Shown here in pieces: positions 8,204-17,149 of a DNA stretch of 64,000 nucleotides. The position numbers and the translations under genes were made by a program. Source of the stretch: UBA2040 sp041751955 (GTDB taxonomy: Bacteria; Bacteroidota; Bacteroidia; Flavobacteriales_D; Crocinitomicaceae); NCBI GenBank assembly GCA_041751955.1, contig JBGSIB010000046.1, forward strand, positions 1 through 64,000, given 5' to 3'. The notes beneath the pieces are model-generated. The model was not told where the DNA came from and ran no database searches. It worked only from the letters and a program-made list of their open reading frames with translations. The first letter of the stretch is position 1. Each line of letters begins with the position of its first letter.

Positions 8204-9829
8204 TTATTTTACGCCCAACACGCCAAGTATTCCTCTTGCAAGGGTGCCAAATAAACTAGTGTCCTTGGTTTTCCGAGTGGCCGCTTTAGTCAAGTCTTTC
8301 CAAATTTTTTCATTTTCGGCCGTTTTAGCTTTTTCAGCTCTTTCCTGTTCTTTTTGCAGTCGAGCCAATTCTTTTTGACGTTCAGCTAAACGCTTCGACT
8401 CAGCTTTTTGAAGTTCGGCAATTTCTTTGTCTAAGGAATCACTTTTTTGATCTTGTTGTTCAATGGAAGCAGCTTTGTCAATTTTTCTCGAAAGTATTTC
8501 AAAAGCGCTTTCTCGGTCAATTTCTTCGTTGTATTTCATTGAAATTTGCGATTTTCTCACAATTTCAGCTACTTCAGAGTCTTCGAGCACATCCATTCTG
8601 GTTAAAGGTGCACGACAAATGGTGACGGCAAGAGGTGTTGGAATACCTTTTTCATTTAAAGCGGTAACCAAGGCTTCTCCAATTCCCATTTGTGTAATGA
8701 TTTCGTCTGTTTTGTAGAACTCCGTTATGGGATAATTCTCAGCTGCTTTGCGAATAGCTGTTCTATCTTTCTCGGTAAAAGCTCGAAGCGCATGTTGCAC
8801 TTTTAAACCCAGTTGAGACAAAATAGAATCTGGAACGTCGATAGGATTTTGCGTACAGAAAAATATACCCACACCTTTTGAACGAATCAATTTAATAATC
8901 ACTTCCAATTGGTCCATCAAAGCGTCTGAAGCTTCTTCGAAAACCAAATGTGCTTCATCAACGAAAATGCATAGTTTTGGTTTGTCGGCGTCACCTTGCT
9001 CTGGGAAGGTATTGTAGATTTCGGCCATCAAACTCAACATGAACGTTGAGAACAATTTGGGTTTACTTTGTATATCCATCAGTCGCATAATCGAAATCAT
9101 CCCGTTCCCGTTTTGATCAAATCGCAACAAATCTTGAGGATCGAAAGAGCGCTCACCAAAGAACTCATTGGCTCCTTGTTGCTCCAATTCGATGACTTTC
9201 CGCATGATGGTTCCAACTGTTGCTCCTGAAATTGTACCGTATTCTTTTTCTATTTCAGCTTTGCCGTCATCCATCAAATATTGCAAAGTTTTTCTCAAAT
9301 CTTTTAAGTCGATTAAAGGCAACTTGTTGTTGTCGCAATACATGAAAACCAATGAAATGACAGAAGATTGAGTTTCATTTAAACCTAAAATTTTAGACAA
9401 TAAAACAGGTCCAAACTCGGTAACTGTAGCTTTTAATCTTGTTCCATTTCCTTTTGAGGTCAAACACATTAATTCAACCGGCATGGCCATTGGCTCGTAT
9501 GGCAAATCTATCGCTGCATGACGTTTTTCTATGAAATCGCTGCTTGTTCCGGATGCCGCTAATCCCGATAAATCTCCCTTGATATCCATCAATAATGTTG
9601 GAATACCATGAGTCGATAATTGTTCAGCAATAACTTGTAAAGTTTTTGTCTTACCCGTACCTGTCGCTCCGGCTATCAAACCATGTCGGTTCAATGATTT
9701 GAGTGGAACTTTCACATGAATTCCAGGAACTCCTTCATCATTGAATTTTGCTCCACCAATAGTAATACTGTCTCCTTTGAAGGTATATCCAGCCTTTAAG
9801 GCTTCTTTAAATGCTTCTAATGTTGCCAT
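8204..9829 (-). CDS. HerA-like ATPase (DUF853 family)
   Basis: A 541-residue cytoplasmic ATPase of the HerA/FtsK-like DUF853 family. Walker A GATGTGKT is at residues 54-61 and Walker B CIFVDEAH at about 287-294, with the DUF853 block GVGIFFCTQNPIDVPDSILSQ near 315. Residues about 450-515 are rich in Glu, Lys and Ala in heptads and should form a coiled coil. HerA proteins pump DNA in end resection, but this shorter bacterial family (YjgR type) has no settled role. It leads the operon with the nuclease lipoprotein and ppk2. A -7-like TATCTTCG lies at 9851-9858. Confidence 0.88.
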   Translation of the reverse strand: MATLEAFKEALKAGYTFKGDSITIGGAKFNDEGVPGIHVKVPLKSLNRHGLIAGATGTGKTKTLQVIAEQLSTHGIPTLLMDIKGDLSGLAASGTSSDFIEKRHAAIDLPYEPMAMPVELMCLTSKGNGTRLKATVTEFGPVLLSKILGLNETQSSVISLVFMYCDNNKLPLIDLKDLRKTLQYLMDDGKAEIEKEYGTISGATVGTIMRKVIELEQQGANEFFGERSFDPQDLLRFDQNGNGMISIMRLMDIQSKPKLFSTFMLSLMAEIYNTFPEQGDADKPKLCIFVDEAHLVFEEASDALMDQLEVIIKLIRSKGVGIFFCTQNPIDVPDSILSQLGLKVQHALRAFTEKDRTAIRKAAENYPITEFYKTDEIITQMGIGEALVTALNEKGIPTPLAVTICRAPLTRMDVLEDSEVAEIVRKSQISMKYNEEIDRESAFEILSRKIDKAASIEQQDQKSDSLDKEIAELQKAESKRLAERQKELARLQKEQERAEKAKTAENEKIWKDLTKAATRKTKDTSLFGTLARGILGVLGVK

Positions 9830-9891
9830 TTTAAAAAAAAACTAAAAAGGCGAAGATACAAAGTTCCTCGCCTTCCAAATGAAAAATTGTA

Positions 9892-10095
9892 TTATCTGTT
9901 CAAACGGAAAGTGATTTTCACGTTTACACGGAATTCATCTACTTTTCCATCCTTCACTGTTGTGCTAAAATCTTGCACGTAAACAGAAGAAATATCTTTG
10001 ATTGTTTTTGATGCTTCAAGAACAGCATTGTTCGTTGCGTCTTCCCAACTTTTTGTTGAACTAGAAAGTATTTCGATTACTTTTAAAATAGCCAT
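9892..10095 (-). CDS. Dodecin family flavin-binding protein
   Basis: A 67-residue protein with the complete dodecin pattern: KVIEILSSSTKSWEDATNNAV, containing the Trp that stacks on flavin, followed by VQDFSTTVKDGKVDEFRVNVKITFRL. Dodecins assemble as dodecamers that store or buffer riboflavin and FMN in the cytoplasm. It stands alone between the HerA-like gene and the divergent aspS gene. Confidence 0.92.
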   Translation of the reverse strand: MAILKVIEILSSSTKSWEDATNNAVLEASKTIKDISSVYVQDFSTTVKDGKVDEFRVNVKITFRLNR

Positions 10096-10195
10096 GATTT
10101 TGTTTTTTATAAAAATGAAGTTCTAATGTAAGGTCATTTTTTGAAATATCAATTCAAATCCTTGACCTTAACCTTTTTTTAGCATCTAATTTCCT

Positions 10196-10203
10196 TACTT
10201 TTG
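10196..10203 (+). promoter_or_regulatory. Promoter -7 box for aspS
   Basis: TACTTTTG matches TAnnTTTG and ends 19 bases before the aspS ATG. No convincing -33 TTG at the usual distance. Confidence 0.6.
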
Positions 10204-10222
10204 CACCGCAAATTATTCAATT

Positions 10223-11971
10223 ATGTTTCGAACTCACACTTGTGGCGAATTACGTAGCGCCGACATCAATTCAGTAGTAACTTTATCCGGTTGGGTACAA
10301 AAATCCCGTGATTTAGGCGGAATGACTTTCGTCGATTTACGTGACCGATATGGCATTACTCAATTGGCTTTTAATTTGGAAGACAAACCAGAATTGACCG
10401 AAGCGGCGAGTAAATTGGGACGTGAGTTTGTTATTCAAGCAACTGGAAAAGTTATTGAAAGGTCGTCGAAGAACAAAAATATTTCTACAGGCGACATCGA
10501 AATTTTAGTGGATGAATTGAAAATTTTAAACGCGGCGAAAACACCACCGTTTACTATTGAAGACGAAACAGACGGAGGTGAGGAGCTGCGTGCGCAATAC
10601 CGTTATTTGGATTTGCGTAGAAAACCAGTTCAAAATAAATTGTTGCTACGCAATAAAGTGGCACTTCAAACAAGAGTTTATTTGGATGGCGAAGGATTTT
10701 GGGATGTGGAAACACCTTATTTGATCAAATCTACTCCGGAAGGAGCGCGTGATTTCGTTGTTCCAAGTAGAATGAACGAAGGAGAATTTTATGCCTTGCC
10801 GCAATCGCCTCAAACCTTCAAACAGTTGTTGATGGTTTCTGGATTTGACCGTTACTACCAAATCGTGAAATGTTTCCGAGACGAGGATTTACGTGCGGAT
10901 CGTCAGCCAGAGTTCACACAAATCGACTGTGAAATGGCCTTTGTGGAGCAGGAAGATATACTGAATACGTTTGAAGGAATGATCAAACACCTTTTCAAAA
11001 CGGTAAGAAATTATGAATTTGAAGGTGATTTTCCAAGAATGACGTATGCCGAAGCGATGGAGAAATACGGCTCAGATAAGCCAGATATTCGCTTCGGAAT
11101 GGAATTCGTGGATTTGACAAGTCTTACGCAAAACAAAGGATTTGCCATTTTCGATCAAAGTGACGCCGTATTGGCCGTTGCGGCTCCAGGTGCCGCACCT
11201 TATTCAAGAAAACAATTGGATGCACTGACGGATTGGGTGCGACGTCCACAAATTGGCGCGAAAGGTTTGGTTTATGTGAAATGCAACGAGGATGGAACCT
11301 ACAAATCTTCCGTCGATAAATTTTACTCTGAAGAAGATCTTGAGGAATGGGCAAAAGCAGCCAATGCGCAGCCCGGTGATTTATTATTGGTCTTGAGCGG
11401 AGAGTTGGATAAAACACGTAAAATGCTGAATGATTTGCGCTTGCACATGGGGAATGAATTGGGATTGAGAAATCCGAATGTGTTCAAACCCTTGTGGGTG
11501 TATGATTTTCCTTTGTTGGAATGGGACGAGGACAGCAAGCGCTTTCATGCTATGCATCATCCTTTCACTTCTCCGAAACCAGAGGATTTAGCTATGATTG
11601 ATACCAATCCAGGAAAAGTTCGCGCGAATGCTTATGATTTGGCCGTGAATGGAGTTGAGTTGGGCGGAGGTTCCATTCGTATTCACGATAGAGCTTTGCA
11701 ATCAAGAATGTTTGATTTATTAGGATTTACTAAAGAAGAAGCACAAGCACAATTCGGATTCTTGATGAATGCCTTCGAATACGGAGCACCGCCACACGGA
11801 GGTTTGGCTTTTGGTTTGGACCGATTGGTGGCAACTATGGGTGGTTCAGAATCTATCCGTGATTACATCGCTTTCCCGAAAAATAATTCCGGTAGAGATG
11901 TGATGATTGATGCACCGTCGCCGATAGATCAAGCGCAGTTGGATGAGTTGAATTTGAGGTTGAAGAAATAA
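10223..11971 (+). CDS. aspS: Aspartyl-tRNA synthetase
   Basis: A 582-residue bacterial-type class II aminoacyl-tRNA synthetase that charges tRNA-Asp. It has the N-terminal OB-fold anticodon-binding domain (about 1-110), motif 2 FRDEDLRADRQPEFTQID near residue 217, the bacterial GAD insertion domain (about 290-420) and motif 3 GLAFGLDRLVATMGG near 535. Length is normal. Whether it also charges tRNA-Asn cannot be told from sequence. It ends just before a palindromic repeat element. Confidence 0.97.
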   Translation: MFRTHTCGELRSADINSVVTLSGWVQKSRDLGGMTFVDLRDRYGITQLAFNLEDKPELTEAASKLGREFVIQATGKVIERSSKNKNISTGDIEILVDELKILNAAKTPPFTIEDETDGGEELRAQYRYLDLRRKPVQNKLLLRNKVALQTRVYLDGEGFWDVETPYLIKSTPEGARDFVVPSRMNEGEFYALPQSPQTFKQLLMVSGFDRYYQIVKCFRDEDLRADRQPEFTQIDCEMAFVEQEDILNTFEGMIKHLFKTVRNYEFEGDFPRMTYAEAMEKYGSDKPDIRFGMEFVDLTSLTQNKGFAIFDQSDAVLAVAAPGAAPYSRKQLDALTDWVRRPQIGAKGLVYVKCNEDGTYKSSVDKFYSEEDLEEWAKAANAQPGDLLLVLSGELDKTRKMLNDLRLHMGNELGLRNPNVFKPLWVYDFPLLEWDEDSKRFHAMHHPFTSPKPEDLAMIDTNPGKVRANAYDLAVNGVELGGGSIRIHDRALQSRMFDLLGFTKEEAQAQFGFLMNAFEYGAPPHGGLAFGLDRLVATMGGSESIRDYIAFPKNNSGRDVMIDAPSPIDQAQLDELNLRLKK

Positions 11972-11983
11972 GGTAATGTGAAA

Positions 11984-12125
11984 TCCTCCCCCTCGGTCCC
12001 CCTCCGAAGGGGGAGACTAATCCACCAAATGTATTTTAGATAGATTTATCAATTCACGGTTGATGTGAATAATCATTTTTCCAGTTATAGGTTTCCTCCT
12101 TTGGAGGAGGATTAAGGAGGAGGCG
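11984..12125. repeat. Inverted-repeat (REP-like) intergenic element, copy A
   Basis: Two imperfect inverted arms, about 11984-12015 (CCTCCCCCTCGGTCCCCCTC...) and about 12092-12122, enclose an unrelated AT-rich centre of about 75 bases. Each arm holds its own small hairpin (CCCCCTCCGAAGGGGG). The same arrangement and near-identical arms occur at 45184-45288. The element sits directly after aspS, so it may act as a terminator or mRNA-stabilising structure. Confidence 0.8.
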
Positions 12126-12161
12126 GACAGTTCTAATTTTTTTTACTAAAAACTTTTCCCT

Positions 12162-12169
12162 TACCTTTG
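12162..12169 (+). promoter_or_regulatory. Promoter -7 box for the HYC_CC_PP-type gene
   Basis: TACCTTTG, an exact TAnnTTTG match, ends 5 bases before the GTG start at 12175. This supports the GTG start and a leaderless or near-leaderless mRNA. Confidence 0.6.
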
Positions 12170-12174
12170 CAACT

Positions 12175-12597
12175 GTGAACATCATCAAAAACATATTTTT
12201 CATATTTCTAGCGTCTTTTACATTCGCTTCGACGGTGGGTATGGGTGTGTTTACACATTTCTGCGAGGAAGATGGAATTGAGCAGTCTTTTATTATTCCA
12301 CAAAAACACCACTGTGAAGAGGAAAAAGAAACGCTGCCTGCTTGTTGTCAACACGAGGAGAAAACGATAGAAAGTGATTGCTGTAGCGATCAAGTGGATT
12401 TTTATCAAGTGGATTTTGAGTCTTTTGAGGTCTTATCTACTCAGGTTTTTGCTCCAATAAGTTCCAATAATTCTTTTCTAAATATTTATGTAACTCCAGT
12501 TCAATATGTGGAGTTACAAGTTTCCAATTATGCCAATCCACCGCCAGAAAGGTCAGGAAGGCAAATACTCATCCAAAACCAAGTTTTCAGAATATAG
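12175..12597 (+). CDS. HYC_CC_PP-type Cys/His-rich exported protein
   Basis: A 140-residue protein with an N-terminal membrane or signal segment (about residues 5-24). The mature part has paired ligands: HFC near 28, HHC near 45, ACCQH near 57 and DCCSD near 69, then a C-terminal PPPERSGRQILIQ block. This is the layout of the Bacteroidota HYC_CC_PP family. The Cys/His pairs suggest metal binding, and the following TonB receptor and HMA-domain protein support a role in metal (perhaps copper) handling. Start is GTG; no ATG is available in the signal region. Function is inference. Confidence 0.8.
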   Translation: MNIIKNIFFIFLASFTFASTVGMGVFTHFCEEDGIEQSFIIPQKHHCEEEKETLPACCQHEEKTIESDCCSDQVDFYQVDFESFEVLSTQVFAPISSNNSFLNIYVTPVQYVELQVSNYANPPPERSGRQILIQNQVFRI

Positions 12598-12645
12598 AAG
12601 TAAGTGTAACATCCATTTAGTGTTTCACATTATTATTCTATATAC

Positions 12646-14895
12646 ATGAAAATAATCATTTTTTTAGGCATATTGTTTTTGTCTTTCTCGGGAATTTCCC
12701 AAGTGAGAGGTGTCGTTTACGGACAAGACACGACGAAAATGAATGCCATTTTTGGAGCGAAAATAATTTTGCTTCAAAGTCAAATTAAAGTGCTATCCGA
12801 TGAGGATGGCAAATTTGAATTCGTTCTTCCAAAGGAATTACCTGATACCATGGTCATCAGAGCATATGGCTTTAATCCTGATACTGTAATTTTGACAAAA
12901 GACGATCGTTTCTCTAATTACAAAATCGTTCTGTATTCAGAATTGTTGATGGATGAGGTTGTTGTAGCCTACAAAAAAGGAAGCAAGAGTGTTTCAAAAC
13001 TCAAAACTTTGCTCGTTGAAGAAATTTCTTCGGAAGAATTGAAGAAGGCAGCCTGTTGCAATTTGTCAGAGAGTTTCGAGACAAACGCCTCTGTAGATGT
13101 AAGTATAACCGATGCGGTTTCGGGTGCAAAGCAAATCCAAATGATGGGATTGGCGGGAATTTATACGCAAATTCAAATGGAAAACATTCCTTATTTACGT
13201 GGATTGGAAAGCGCATTTGGTTTGAATAGTATTCCAGGAACATGGGTCAACTCAATTCAGATTACGAAGGGAACGGGAACGGTTGTGAATGGTTATGAGT
13301 CCATGGCGGGTTTGATCAATATTGATCTTAAAAAACCAGATGAAATGGAGAAACTATTCGTCAACGGCTATGGAAATATCTTTGGTCGTGGTGAATTGAA
13401 TATCCATGGTGGAGGTAAAATTTCCAAAAGATGGAGCACAGGGGGTTTTGCGCACGGTTCCACCACACAGGGTAAGATAGACAACAAAGATGACGGCTTC
13501 AAGGATCTACCGACGGGTTATAATGCCGCGTTTTTAAATAGATGGAGTTATCATGGACCACGATTTGAATCGCAATTTGGTATCAATGCGTATTTGGATG
13601 AAAAAGTGGGAGGCCAGCTGGCTTATGATCCAAAGTTCGAAGGAATTCCTCTAGCTGGTTTCTATTATGGCGTTTATAACCATACTCAACATATCGATGC
13701 TTTTGCCAAAACTGGATTTTTGTTTAAAGCAAAACCCTACCGATCAATTGGAGTTTTATACAATTTAAAATACCAAGAAACAGATGCTCTATTTGGAAAT
13801 AGAAAATTCACTGGAGTTGAGAAAAGAGGTTATGTCAATCTTATTTACGATGATATTTTGGGAACGACAATTCATAAAACGCGAATTGGAGCAAGCATGG
13901 TTTACGCTGATTTCCAGCAAAGTGTAGATTCTTTAAAAGATGATCGTTTGGAAATTGTTCCAGGTGTTTTTGCAGAATATACCTACACTGGTATTCGTTT
14001 GGTCAACGTAATTGGGGCGAGAGTGGATTATCACAACCTTTTTGGAGCCATGTTTTCGCCACGAATGCATACTAAGTATACTTTGACTGAAAAGACGGAT
14101 TTACGCTTCACGGTTGGTCGTGGATGGAGAGTTCCCAATTATATGATTGACAATCTTTCTCTTTTGGCAACTGGTCGAACGTGGACTGCACCAATTGAAA
14201 TCAAGCCAGAAGTATCATGGAATATAGGTGGTTCTGTTGTTCAAGATTTCAAATTCAGAGGTCAAAAATCTTCCTTGGTGATGGATTATTATTACACCTA
14301 TTTTGAAAACCAGTTGGTAGTGGACAGAGATGCAGATTTTGGCTCTATAGTCTTTCAAAATATTGCGAACAATTCCTATTCACACAGTTTTCAAGCAGAA
14401 TTATCAGTTCCTGTTTCAAAAACTTTTGATGTGAGAATGGCGTATAAATATTTGGATGTAAAAGCTATTTTTAATGGCGATTTGCAAGCCAAGGTGATGG
14501 TTCCCAAACATCGTGGATTTGTTAATTTGGCCTATCATACTCGCAACAAAAAATGGACGGTGGATATGACAACTTCAGTTTTTGGAAAGTCACGATTGCC
14601 AGTTACTTTGTTGTCAACAGGAGCTTATACGACTCAAAATGAAAGTAAAATTTTCCCTATGATTAGTGGACAAATTACCTATAAATACAAAAAATGGGAG
14701 TTTTACCTTGGTGGAGAGAATTTGGGCAATTACACACAGAATAATCCTATTTTAGATGTCAATAATCCTTTTAGCACGACTTTTGATGCTACTCGGGTGT
14801 GGGCACCTGTTATGGGCACAATGATTTACGGCGGGTTCCGATATTCTGTTTTCCATCCGAAGACAGAAAACAATGAAATACAAGTAATTAATTAG
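12646..14895 (+). CDS. TonB-dependent outer-membrane receptor (metal-linked cluster)
   Basis: A 749-residue TonB-dependent receptor. Residues 1-18 are a signal peptide. About 20-100 is a carboxypeptidase-regulatory-like domain (GVVYGQDTTKMNAIFGAKI), about 105-235 the plug (SESFETNASVDVSITDAVSG), and the rest a 22-strand-type barrel. The plug contains an ACCNLS Cys pair, unusual for general nutrient receptors. Its neighbours, a Cys/His-rich HYC_CC_PP protein upstream (48-base gap) and an HMA-domain protein downstream, point to metal or metal-chelate uptake. The ligand is unproven. Confidence 0.9.
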   Translation: MKIIIFLGILFLSFSGISQVRGVVYGQDTTKMNAIFGAKIILLQSQIKVLSDEDGKFEFVLPKELPDTMVIRAYGFNPDTVILTKDDRFSNYKIVLYSELLMDEVVVAYKKGSKSVSKLKTLLVEEISSEELKKAACCNLSESFETNASVDVSITDAVSGAKQIQMMGLAGIYTQIQMENIPYLRGLESAFGLNSIPGTWVNSIQITKGTGTVVNGYESMAGLINIDLKKPDEMEKLFVNGYGNIFGRGELNIHGGGKISKRWSTGGFAHGSTTQGKIDNKDDGFKDLPTGYNAAFLNRWSYHGPRFESQFGINAYLDEKVGGQLAYDPKFEGIPLAGFYYGVYNHTQHIDAFAKTGFLFKAKPYRSIGVLYNLKYQETDALFGNRKFTGVEKRGYVNLIYDDILGTTIHKTRIGASMVYADFQQSVDSLKDDRLEIVPGVFAEYTYTGIRLVNVIGARVDYHNLFGAMFSPRMHTKYTLTEKTDLRFTVGRGWRVPNYMIDNLSLLATGRTWTAPIEIKPEVSWNIGGSVVQDFKFRGQKSSLVMDYYYTYFENQLVVDRDADFGSIVFQNIANNSYSHSFQAELSVPVSKTFDVRMAYKYLDVKAIFNGDLQAKVMVPKHRGFVNLAYHTRNKKWTVDMTTSVFGKSRLPVTLLSTGAYTTQNESKIFPMISGQITYKYKKWEFYLGGENLGNYTQNNPILDVNNPFSTTFDATRVWAPVMGTMIYGGFRYSVFHPKTENNEIQVIN

Positions 14896-14925
14896 AATAA
14901 TCACAAAAATTAAAAATAGATAAAA

Positions 14926-15273
14926 ATGAAAAATATACTAACAATAGCGCTCGTTCTTTTTACATTAACGGCATTTGGACAAAAACAAAAAAAAGTCCAA
15001 CAGATTGATATACAAACATCTGCAGAATGTGGTTCTTGCAAAGAACGTTTGGAAGGAAAATTAAATTATACCAGTAGTATAGTTTTCGCAGATTTGGATG
15101 TTCCATCTAAAGTTTTAACAGTAAAGTTTAAAACGAAAAAAATCAGTTTGGAAGAAATTAAGAAAATTGTGTCGGAATTGGGTTATGATGCCGATGAAAT
15201 GAAAGCCAATCCCACGGCGTATGAAGCTTTGTCACAATGTTGTAAAGTTGGAGGAATGGAACATAATGAATAA
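14926..15273 (+). CDS. Exported heavy-metal-associated (HMA) domain protein
   Basis: A 115-residue protein with a signal peptide (residues 1-18, ending AFGQ) and one HMA fold. The metal site reads SAECGSCKERL (about residues 36-46), the CxxC arrangement of copper chaperones, followed by VLTVKFKTKKISLEEIKKIVSELGYDAD. A further Cys pair (QCC) lies near the C-terminus. It would act in the periplasm or at the surface. It closes the HYC_CC_PP-TonB receptor-HMA cluster and is followed by a strong terminator. Confidence 0.88.
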   Translation: MKNILTIALVLFTLTAFGQKQKKVQQIDIQTSAECGSCKERLEGKLNYTSSIVFADLDVPSKVLTVKFKTKKISLEEIKKIVSELGYDADEMKANPTAYEALSQCCKVGGMEHNE

Positions 15274-15292
15274 GAATTAGATAAATGTTTTG

Positions 15293-15322
15293 AAAAGTCT
15301 CGCAATTGGGTGAGACTTTTTT
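15293..15322 (+). terminator. Rho-independent terminator of the metal cluster
   Basis: A 9-bp stem AAAAGTCTC (15293-15301) / GAGACTTTT (15312-15320) with a 10-base loop and a T run, 20 bases after the HMA gene. Confidence 0.85.
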
Positions 15323-15397
15323 GTTTTTAACAGAATGTTGTATCTTCGCTTCAATACCCCCTATAAGAATAATCTCGGTTTTTATTTCATTAAAAAT

Positions 15398-16996
15398 ATG
15401 CTTAAAACTATACCCATTGCTCTACTGCTTCAATTAGTAACAGTTATTTCTTGGAGCCAAACTCCAACTATAGGTTTGATTTATCCAGGTCAAAATGTAT
15501 CTTCTGGTTACGTCTTGTTCACTCCTGAAAATAGTACATCGTCTTTTTTAATTGATGAATGCGGCGGAATGGTTCATTCTTGGAGTTTTTCAGAAAAACC
15601 AGGTTTAACATGCTACTTGCTCAACAACGGAAATTTATTACGAGCAGGAAAGGACTCCCTAGAAATAGTGGATTGGGACAATAATTTAATTTGGTCGTAT
15701 GCGATTTCGGCCAATGGAATCAATCAACACCATGATATTGAACCTTTGCCGAATGGAAATATTCTTTGTGTCGCATGGGATATTTATCCAGAAGCAGCGG
15801 TGCTGGCCATGGGTGGTGACTCGACATTAAGTGTGAACGGTAGAAATTTCGAAAGAGTTGTGGAGCTTCAGCCCGTAGGATCGAATCAAGCCAATATTGT
15901 ATGGGAATGGAAATTTGTTGACCATCTCATACAAGAATATGACCCAACAAAACCCAATTTTGGTTCTGTACAAGCTCATCCTGAATTGTTGAACATGAAT
16001 TTTGACAACGGCGAAACAGATGATTATGTGCATTTGAATGCCATAGATTACAACCCAGATCTGGATCAAATTATGGTCACGGCCAGACATCTCAACGAGT
16101 TGATTATTATTGATCACAGCACAAGCACCCTTGAAGCGGCTGGTCATACTGGAGGAAATAGCGGAAAAGGAGGCGACTTTTTGTGGCGTTGGGGAAATCC
16201 GCAAATGTACAATTCAGGAACGGGTGGTGATAAAGTTCTCATTCTTCCACATGATGGAAAATGGGTAGAAAGTGGTTATGCTGATGAAGGGAAAATATCT
16301 GTGTTCAACAACCGTGGTGACGGTTTTTATACAACCAGTTTCATACATTTAATTGAACCGAGTATTGTTGGTGGACAATATGAAATGGGCACATTTACGT
16401 TTCTTCCGTACCAATTTGATTGGTCCTGGAGTGACGATATTTTAGGAACTACATTTTATGAAAATAAGAAATGTGGAACCCATGCTTTGCCCAATGGAAA
16501 CATGATGCTCTGCGAAACAGGTCGTGGTCGAATTTCAGAAATAGCAAAAAATGGTGATGTAATTTGGAGCTACATTAATCCGGTTGGCGCAACTGTAAAT
16601 ACACAATATTCTTCCTCATCCGCGGTTCAGAATTTTATTTTCCGAGCGGAGAAATACACACCTGACTTTCCTGGATTTGTTGGTAAGAATCTAACGTCAA
16701 ATGGCACAATCGAAAACGAAAATAATTTAACAGATAGTTGTTATGCGTATCTTTCGCTTGACGAATTACATTTGAATCAACTGATATTTGGGCAACCTGC
16801 GGAAAACGGAAATATTCTATTTTTTGGAAAAGAACGATTCGACCTAATAGAAATTTTCGATGTTCAAGGAAAATTAATTTTTACAGAAACCAACTTTGAG
16901 GGGTCTTCACTACAAACGAATTTACCACGCGGAATGTATTACCTCATTACGAATGAGTCAGGAAAAATTGGTTCTCATCGCTTGGTCAATTTATAA
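15398..16996 (+). CDS. Arylsulfotransferase-like T9SS-secreted protein
   Basis: A 532-residue secreted protein. Starting at the ATG at 15398 gives a clear signal peptide (MLKTIPIALLLQLVTVISWSQ); an upstream in-frame ATG at 15335 would add 21 residues without such a signal and is rejected. The body has arylsulfotransferase (ASST) beta-propeller features, including GLTCYLLNNGNLLRAG and NQHHDIEPLPNGNILCVAW with a conserved His. The last ~75 residues (from about NGNILFFGKERFDLIEIFD) look like a T9SS type A sorting domain. The enzyme activity is not proven; such propellers may also be structural. Confidence 0.85.
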   Translation: MLKTIPIALLLQLVTVISWSQTPTIGLIYPGQNVSSGYVLFTPENSTSSFLIDECGGMVHSWSFSEKPGLTCYLLNNGNLLRAGKDSLEIVDWDNNLIWSYAISANGINQHHDIEPLPNGNILCVAWDIYPEAAVLAMGGDSTLSVNGRNFERVVELQPVGSNQANIVWEWKFVDHLIQEYDPTKPNFGSVQAHPELLNMNFDNGETDDYVHLNAIDYNPDLDQIMVTARHLNELIIIDHSTSTLEAAGHTGGNSGKGGDFLWRWGNPQMYNSGTGGDKVLILPHDGKWVESGYADEGKISVFNNRGDGFYTTSFIHLIEPSIVGGQYEMGTFTFLPYQFDWSWSDDILGTTFYENKKCGTHALPNGNMMLCETGRGRISEIAKNGDVIWSYINPVGATVNTQYSSSSAVQNFIFRAEKYTPDFPGFVGKNLTSNGTIENENNLTDSCYAYLSLDELHLNQLIFGQPAENGNILFFGKERFDLIEIFDVQGKLIFTETNFEGSSLQTNLPRGMYYLITNESGKIGSHRLVNL

Positions 16997-17081
16997 GGGA
17001 GTATTCAGTTTCTTGAGGTAAAATTAAAGTAAAGGTTTTGTCCTGTCCTTTTGGTTAAAGAAATATAATCCCCAAAAATCA

Positions 17082-17115
17082 TTGTCGCCATTGTCTTATT
17101 TTTTCATTAATTTTG
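17082..17115 (+). promoter_or_regulatory. Promoter of metK
   Basis: A TTG at 17082-17084 and TAATTTTG at 17108-17115, separated by 23 bases, match the Bacteroidota TTG/TAnnTTTG promoter pattern. The box ends 34 bases before the metK ATG. No SAM-riboswitch-like structure was recognised in the short leader. Confidence 0.6.
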
Positions 17116-17149
17116 CACTTCGTTTTTAAAATATCAAAACAAGAATAAA

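Noticed and set aside
15335..15397. Upstream start of the arylsulfotransferase-like gene
   Set aside because: The added 21 residues have no signal features; the ATG at 15398 gives a proper signal peptide.
17116..17149. SAM riboswitch before metK
   Set aside because: The leader is only about 34 bases and shows no riboswitch fold.
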